Below, piece after piece: positions 52,601 to 56,001 of a stretch of 56,001 nucleotides of DNA; position 1 is the stretch's first letter, and every line of letters begins with the position of its first letter. The position numbers and the translations under genes were made by a program. The stretch covers positions 1 to 56,001 of the forward strand of contig QPMI01000304.1 of NCBI GenBank assembly GCA_004431415.1. The letters are read 5' to 3'. The notes below the pieces were generated by a model, which was not told where the DNA came from, did not search any database, and saw nothing but the letters and a program-made list of their open reading frames with translations. The DNA is from Cyanophora paradoxa (taxonomy: Eukaryota; Glaucocystophyceae; Cyanophorales; Cyanophoraceae).

Positions 52601-54534
52601 TTGTCGACGGAGCCGACGTGGAAGTAGAGCCGCGGCGGCTCCGCCTCGAAGTGCAGCTCCCATGTCGGGTCTGCCGCACCCCGCTCAGCGCCCCGCGCCC
52701 GCCCCGGCCCCCCCGGCCCCGGGCCCGCACCCTCGTCGCCCTGGGCGCGGATGAGGCGGGCAGTGCGGTCGGCGCCCTGGCAGCCAAGGCCGTAGGTGAC
52801 GCCGTCGGGGGCGGCCACGGCGAGGGCCTGCAGCTGCAGCGCGACCGTGTCCCCCGCCAGGAGCCCCATCGGGCGGTCCCCCGAGAGGAGCGCCGTCCGC
52901 AGCTCCCCCGCCGTCACGCTCCAACGGAAGCCGGCGCACCAGGGCGCCAGCGCGAACGAGTTCTGCGCGGGGCCCTTGCCGCCCTTGGGCACGACGTGCA
53001 CCGTCAGCTCGCCCACCAGCGGCGCCGCCTTGCCCGTGGGCGCGAGGTTGACGCTGCCGGCGCCTCAGCGGGGCGAGGGGGCGGGGGCGAGGGGCCGGGG
53101 GCGGGGCGGGCGGACGAGGGGATGAAGGCGGCGGGGTCGAAGTCCCAGGTCGCGTTCCAGGGGAGGGCCTCCGAGCGCCGCCCCGCCCCCGCCTCCTGCT
53201 GCTGCGCGTGCAGCAGCACCGGCGGCCGCGGCTTGCCCCCCGTGTAGTACTGCCGCCCCCCGCGTCTCCAGCGTGCGCCGGCGCGAGTCGGCGAGGGGGG
53301 GCTGGGCGCACGCAGCGGGCGGTGAGGCGGAGGTCGATCTCCTCCTGCATCAGCCTCCCCACCGTGTCGTCCCCAGAGTAGACCAGCGGCGGCGCGATCT
53401 GCGCTCCCCGCACACGCCCGTGAGCTCCGGAGCGGGCACGGGCGGCGGGGCGGGGGGCGCGACCTGGGGCAGGGCGTCGCGGCGGAGCGGGGGCGGGGAG
53501 GCGGGGAGGGGCCGGCCCTTGTTGAGGACGCCGCAGGGGTGTTCCGTCTCATCCATCACCGGCAGCGAGTCCAGCGCGTACTCCAGCCTGCCCCGCCCCG
53601 CCTCAGGCGGGGGAGGCGCCGGCGCCGGCGAAGAACTCGCCAGTCGATGCAGTTGGGCGTCTGCACGTCGGCTCGCAGCAGCTCCATCACCAGCGCGTGC
53701 CGGCTCTCCACCCGCGCCACGTTCGCCCGCTCCCGCACCGGCAGCGTCCTGACACGCCCGCCTCGGCTCGAGGAGGGGGCCCCCGGGGAGCGCGCAGGCG
53801 AGCCCCGCGCACCGCCAAAAGGCGTCGAGCCTCGACAGGAGGCTGCTCTCCAGGCGCTCGGGGCCCTGCGGCGCCCTCTCGGCGCGCGCCCCGGCGCGCA
53901 GCGCGCGGCGGGCGGCGCGCCTTCACGAGGTTCAGAGCCTGTCTGGCCACGAGTGTGTCCTGATCCTGCAGGTTGTACTGCCACCCGCCGTCAGTTCCGG
54001 CCGGGCGGGCGCGTGCGGCGAGCCGCACGTCGGCGGGGGCGAGCCAGTCCAGCAGCCGCACGCCTTGCGATGTCATAAAGACGGTGCAGCAGCGGCTCTT
54101 CTTCATCCGCTGGCAGTACGCATCAAAGAGCTTGTTCAACTTCGACTCGCGCTGAGCGCAGTACGGACGGCGTAAGCTGCCGTGCACGGCCGAGACCACA
54201 CGGCCGGCCCACCTTGATCTTGAACGTGCAGTCCAGCGAGCCGCGATCTGCGCGTGCACAGGCGCGATCCCTTTAGCTAAGCTTTCAAGCCTGGCTTAGC
54301 TTCGGACGCACCCTGGTGTTCGTCGAGATGGCACACATGGTTTCGAAAGCGGTCAGTCGGCGCAGCGAGGAGGTCGGGAAGAGGCTACGAACAGACCTCC
54401 CATGTAACCTGCAGCAGAATCGTACCGGTAGCCGACTGCTGCGGCGGGCGCGGTGCTTCCGGCTCGGCGGGCGGCGGGCTCGCCGCTCCTGGAGCCTCCT
54501 GCTGCGAGTGCTCGCATGGTTCCGGTTCCGCCAT
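49665..54534 (-). CDS. Large unrecognised protein with SUMO-like N-terminus and coiled-coil end
   Basis: Exon 1 starts MAEPEPCEHSQQEAPGAASP at 54534 and runs to GTILLQ. After further splicing comes DCTFKIKRESKLNKLFDAYC, QRMKKSRCCTVFMTSQGVRL and LDWLAPADVRL, the pattern of a SUMO/Rad60-SLD ubiquitin-like fold (fKIK....L.kLf.AYC.r......f...G.rl). No C-terminal GG follows, so it is a built-in domain, not a modifier. Later blocks I cannot name: ESRHALVMELLRADVQTPNC, QIAPPLVYSGDDTVGRLMQE, RQYYTGGKPRPPVLLHAQQQ, GELTVHVVPKGGKGPAQNSF, RLYFHVGSVDNHLVTFDRV, FYHTLEGQDLLEALGGLE, YLAHNWLLEHPEHAEEAVAE and CHLRYRLFALRRVSTDACRL. The end is a coiled coil (AALVAENRTLVERAEAAEAR) and DVDPSGPTFTF before the stop. 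The exon linking GTILLQ to the FKIK exon is unresolved. Possibly a scaffold. Confidence 0.6.
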
Positions 54535-54777
54535 CGCACCGCGCGGCTGAGCTGTGCGAGCCGCGCGGCGAAGTCCCCGGGGGTACAGCCCGCTGCGGCG
54601 ATCAAATCTGGCGAATTCGAAACCGGCCGCGGATCACATGCATATGCGCCGCAGCGCATGCGCAATCGCCAAGTTCTCCCAGCTGTAATGCGTCGCTCAG
54701 CGCAACCCCGCGCGCGAACTTCGGAATGCTTCCTACATTGCCGATATCGATGCTCGAGCTCGCTATATCGATCGGGC

Positions 54778-56001
54778 CTAGAGGATGTCCTCCTGCGTGG
54801 GAGTCTCGGGCCTCCGGGCGGGGCTCGGGCTCGCCTTGCGCGCGGAGCCGCCGCGCGGGGCCGGCGCCTCGAGCTCCTGCCTGGATGAGGGCCCGGATGG
54901 CTTGCTGGGCGAGGGCGAGGGCGCCGGCTTCTTCGCGGCCGACTTGGGCCGGGGCTTGCCCGTGCCGGGGCCCCCGATCTGGAGCCCCTTGGCGAGGCGC
55001 GCGACGGGGGTGTCGAGGAACTCGAAGGCCTGGCGGGGGCCGGTGAGGGGCCGGGGCCGGGGCGGGGCGGGGCGGGGGCGGGCCTGGAGGGCGACGGCGC
55101 GCTCGAGGTCCTCGTCGGAGCGCTTGTCGTAGGCGTCCATGAGGGTCAGCGCGGCCTTGCCCTCCTGCGACGAGGCGAACGCGTCGTCCTTCAGCGCCGC
55201 CTCCAGCGCCTTGTCCGCCGCCACGACGTCCCCCCGGTGCAGCTGCACCACCACCTTGCTCAGCTGCGCCTGCTCGCCCCCGCCGCCCCTCAGCCGCCGC
55301 CTGCGCAGCGCAGCGCCGCGCAGCGCAGGGCAGCGCTTGGGGCAGGGCCGCGCCTTGTAGATGTTGTTCTTCTGGTCGAGCACCTTGTAGACCTCCACCT
55401 GCCGGTCCAGCGTCTGCGCCGCCTTGTCCCACCTGGCGCCCCGCTCGGCCCCGCCCACGACCCGCCCAGCCGCCCGCAGCCGGCACCGCTGCGCCTTGAT
55501 GAAGAACCCGGTGGCGCTCTTGAAGCAGTCGGCGTTCCAGTGCTCGCGGTCGTGGTCCTTCACTGCGCCCCGCCCCGGCCCCCGCCCCGGGATCGACGAG
55601 GGCGAGAGGGGCGGGGCGGAGCGGGGCGGGGCGGGGCACCGGTGTCCATGGCCTCGAAGTAGGCCTCCGCCGCCTGCTCCTCCAGCTCCCGGATCCCCTC
55701 CAGGAACCTGCCCGCGCCCCGCCCTCGGCCCCCGCGCGCCCCCCAACCCCAGCGGGGCGCGGGGCGGACTTTGCGCAGCGGACGAGGCACTCGACGGCCT
55801 TGTCGTAGTTGGCGTTCTCCTTGTAGTAGCCGCTCGCCTTCCTGTAGAGCTCGGCGGCCTTGCTGGCGTCGGCCACCGTCCCCTCCTCGGCGTCCTCCAG
55901 CACCATGTCCCGGATGCAGTTCGCCGCCAGCTCCAGGTCCTTCCCCGCGGGGAACGCCCTGCGCCCCGCCCCGCCCCTCGCACCCCCGCCCGCCCCCACG
56001 C
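54778..56001 (-). CDS. NAPG: Gamma-SNAP (soluble NSF attachment protein gamma), partial
   Basis: Gamma-SNAP links NSF to SNARE complexes for their disassembly after membrane fusion. The window holds the middle and C-terminal exons: DLELAANCIRDMVLEDAEEG, ASKAAELYRKASGYYKENAN, YDKAVECLVRCAK, EEQAAEAYFEAMDT, VKDHDREHWNADCFKSATGF, WDKAAQTLDRQVEVYKVLDQ, NNIYKA, VVVQLHRGDVVAADKALEAA, LMDAYDKRSDEDLERAV and FEFLDTPVARLAKGLQI. These are the TPR-like helical repeats and the C-terminal D-VAA...Fk.mD...a.L..l pattern of gamma rather than alpha/beta-SNAP. The basic Pro/Ser-rich end stops at 54778 after TQEDIL. The start codon lies beyond position 56001. Introns are short and C-rich on the coding strand. 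Confidence 0.85.
   Translation of the reverse strand, partial: AWGRAGVRGAGRGAGRSPRGRTWSWRRTASGTWCWRTPRRGRWPTPARPPSSTGRRAATTRRTPTTTRPSSASSAAQSPPRAPLGLGGARGPRAGRGQVPGGDPGAGGAGGGGLLRGHGHRCPAPPRSAPPLSPSSIPGRGPGRGAVKDHDREHWNADCFKSATGFFIKAQRCRLRAAGRVVGGAERGARWDKAAQTLDRQVEVYKVLDQKNNIYKARPCPKRCPALRGAALRRRRLRGGGGEQAQLSKVVVQLHRGDVVAADKALEAALKDDAFASSQEGKAALTLMDAYDKRSDEDLERAVALQARPRPAPPRPRPLTGPRQAFEFLDTPVARLAKGLQIGGPGTGKPRPKSAAKKPAPSPSPSKPSGPSSRQELEAPAPRGGSARKASPSPARRPETPTQEDIL

Overview
This is a stretch of nuclear DNA from a unicellular eukaryote with a compact, very GC-rich genome. Nearly every gene is cut by short introns (mostly about 34-135 bp). These end in CAG, carry a CTGAC/CTCAC/GTGAC-like branch point about 15-30 bp upstream, and are strongly C-rich on the coding strand. 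Many introns use GC instead of GT as donor. With a DUF1838 protein, cyclic-nucleotide phosphodiesterase, TRP-like channel and HOP2, this suggests a GC-rich microalga or similar protist; a haptophyte is my best guess, but the sequence alone does not settle it. Gene models were assembled by eye: spans and products of conserved genes are firm, some splice sites and starts are not. Layout, left to right (strand): an orphan zinc-finger exon (+, 719-844) with a duplicated C-rich region behind it; DUF1838 protein (-); TRAPPC13 (-); conserved-looking unknown (+); ERCC6L/PICH-type SNF2 helicase (-); Myb/SANT-like acidic protein (+); EamA/DMT transporter (-); CPBP-family membrane protease (+); NEK-type kinase (+); ATP-grasp protein (-); C2 plus Dpy-30 protein (-); cyclic-nucleotide phosphodiesterase (+); APC10 (-); small C2 protein (+); PAP2 lipid phosphatase (-); HOP2 (+); CK2 alpha (-); serine-rich unknown (+); secreted repeat protein (-); ankyrin TRP-like channel (+); NADAR protein (+); a large protein with a SUMO-like N-terminus (-); gamma-SNAP (-, 5' end beyond the window). 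Most neighbours alternate in strand, so genes lie as divergent pairs with short shared promoters (about 90-590 bp) and convergent pairs with 3' ends often only 40-175 bp apart. Base composition follows this: start regions and promoters have more A/T and CTAG-rich words, while the 3' halves of genes become extremely GC-rich. Functionally the window mixes housekeeping and signalling genes: membrane traffic (TRAPPC13, gamma-SNAP), chromosome biology and cell cycle (ERCC6L, APC10, HOP2, NEK, CK2) and signalling at membranes (PDE, TRP-like channel, C2 proteins, PAP2). I see no operon-like pathway, mobile element, CRISPR array, rRNA or tRNA. The most interesting features are RNA-level: a 9-nt and a 7-nt microexon that restore family-typical protein sequence, a probable 12-nt microexon, start codons isolated in their own coding exon, a 34-nt intron, and abundant GC-AG introns. 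At the DNA level, there are a 28-bp palindrome with iterated motifs in the APC10/C2 promoter, a 33-bp perfect direct repeat bracketing the C2 gene, and a 27-bp perfect inverted repeat upstream of the NEK gene.
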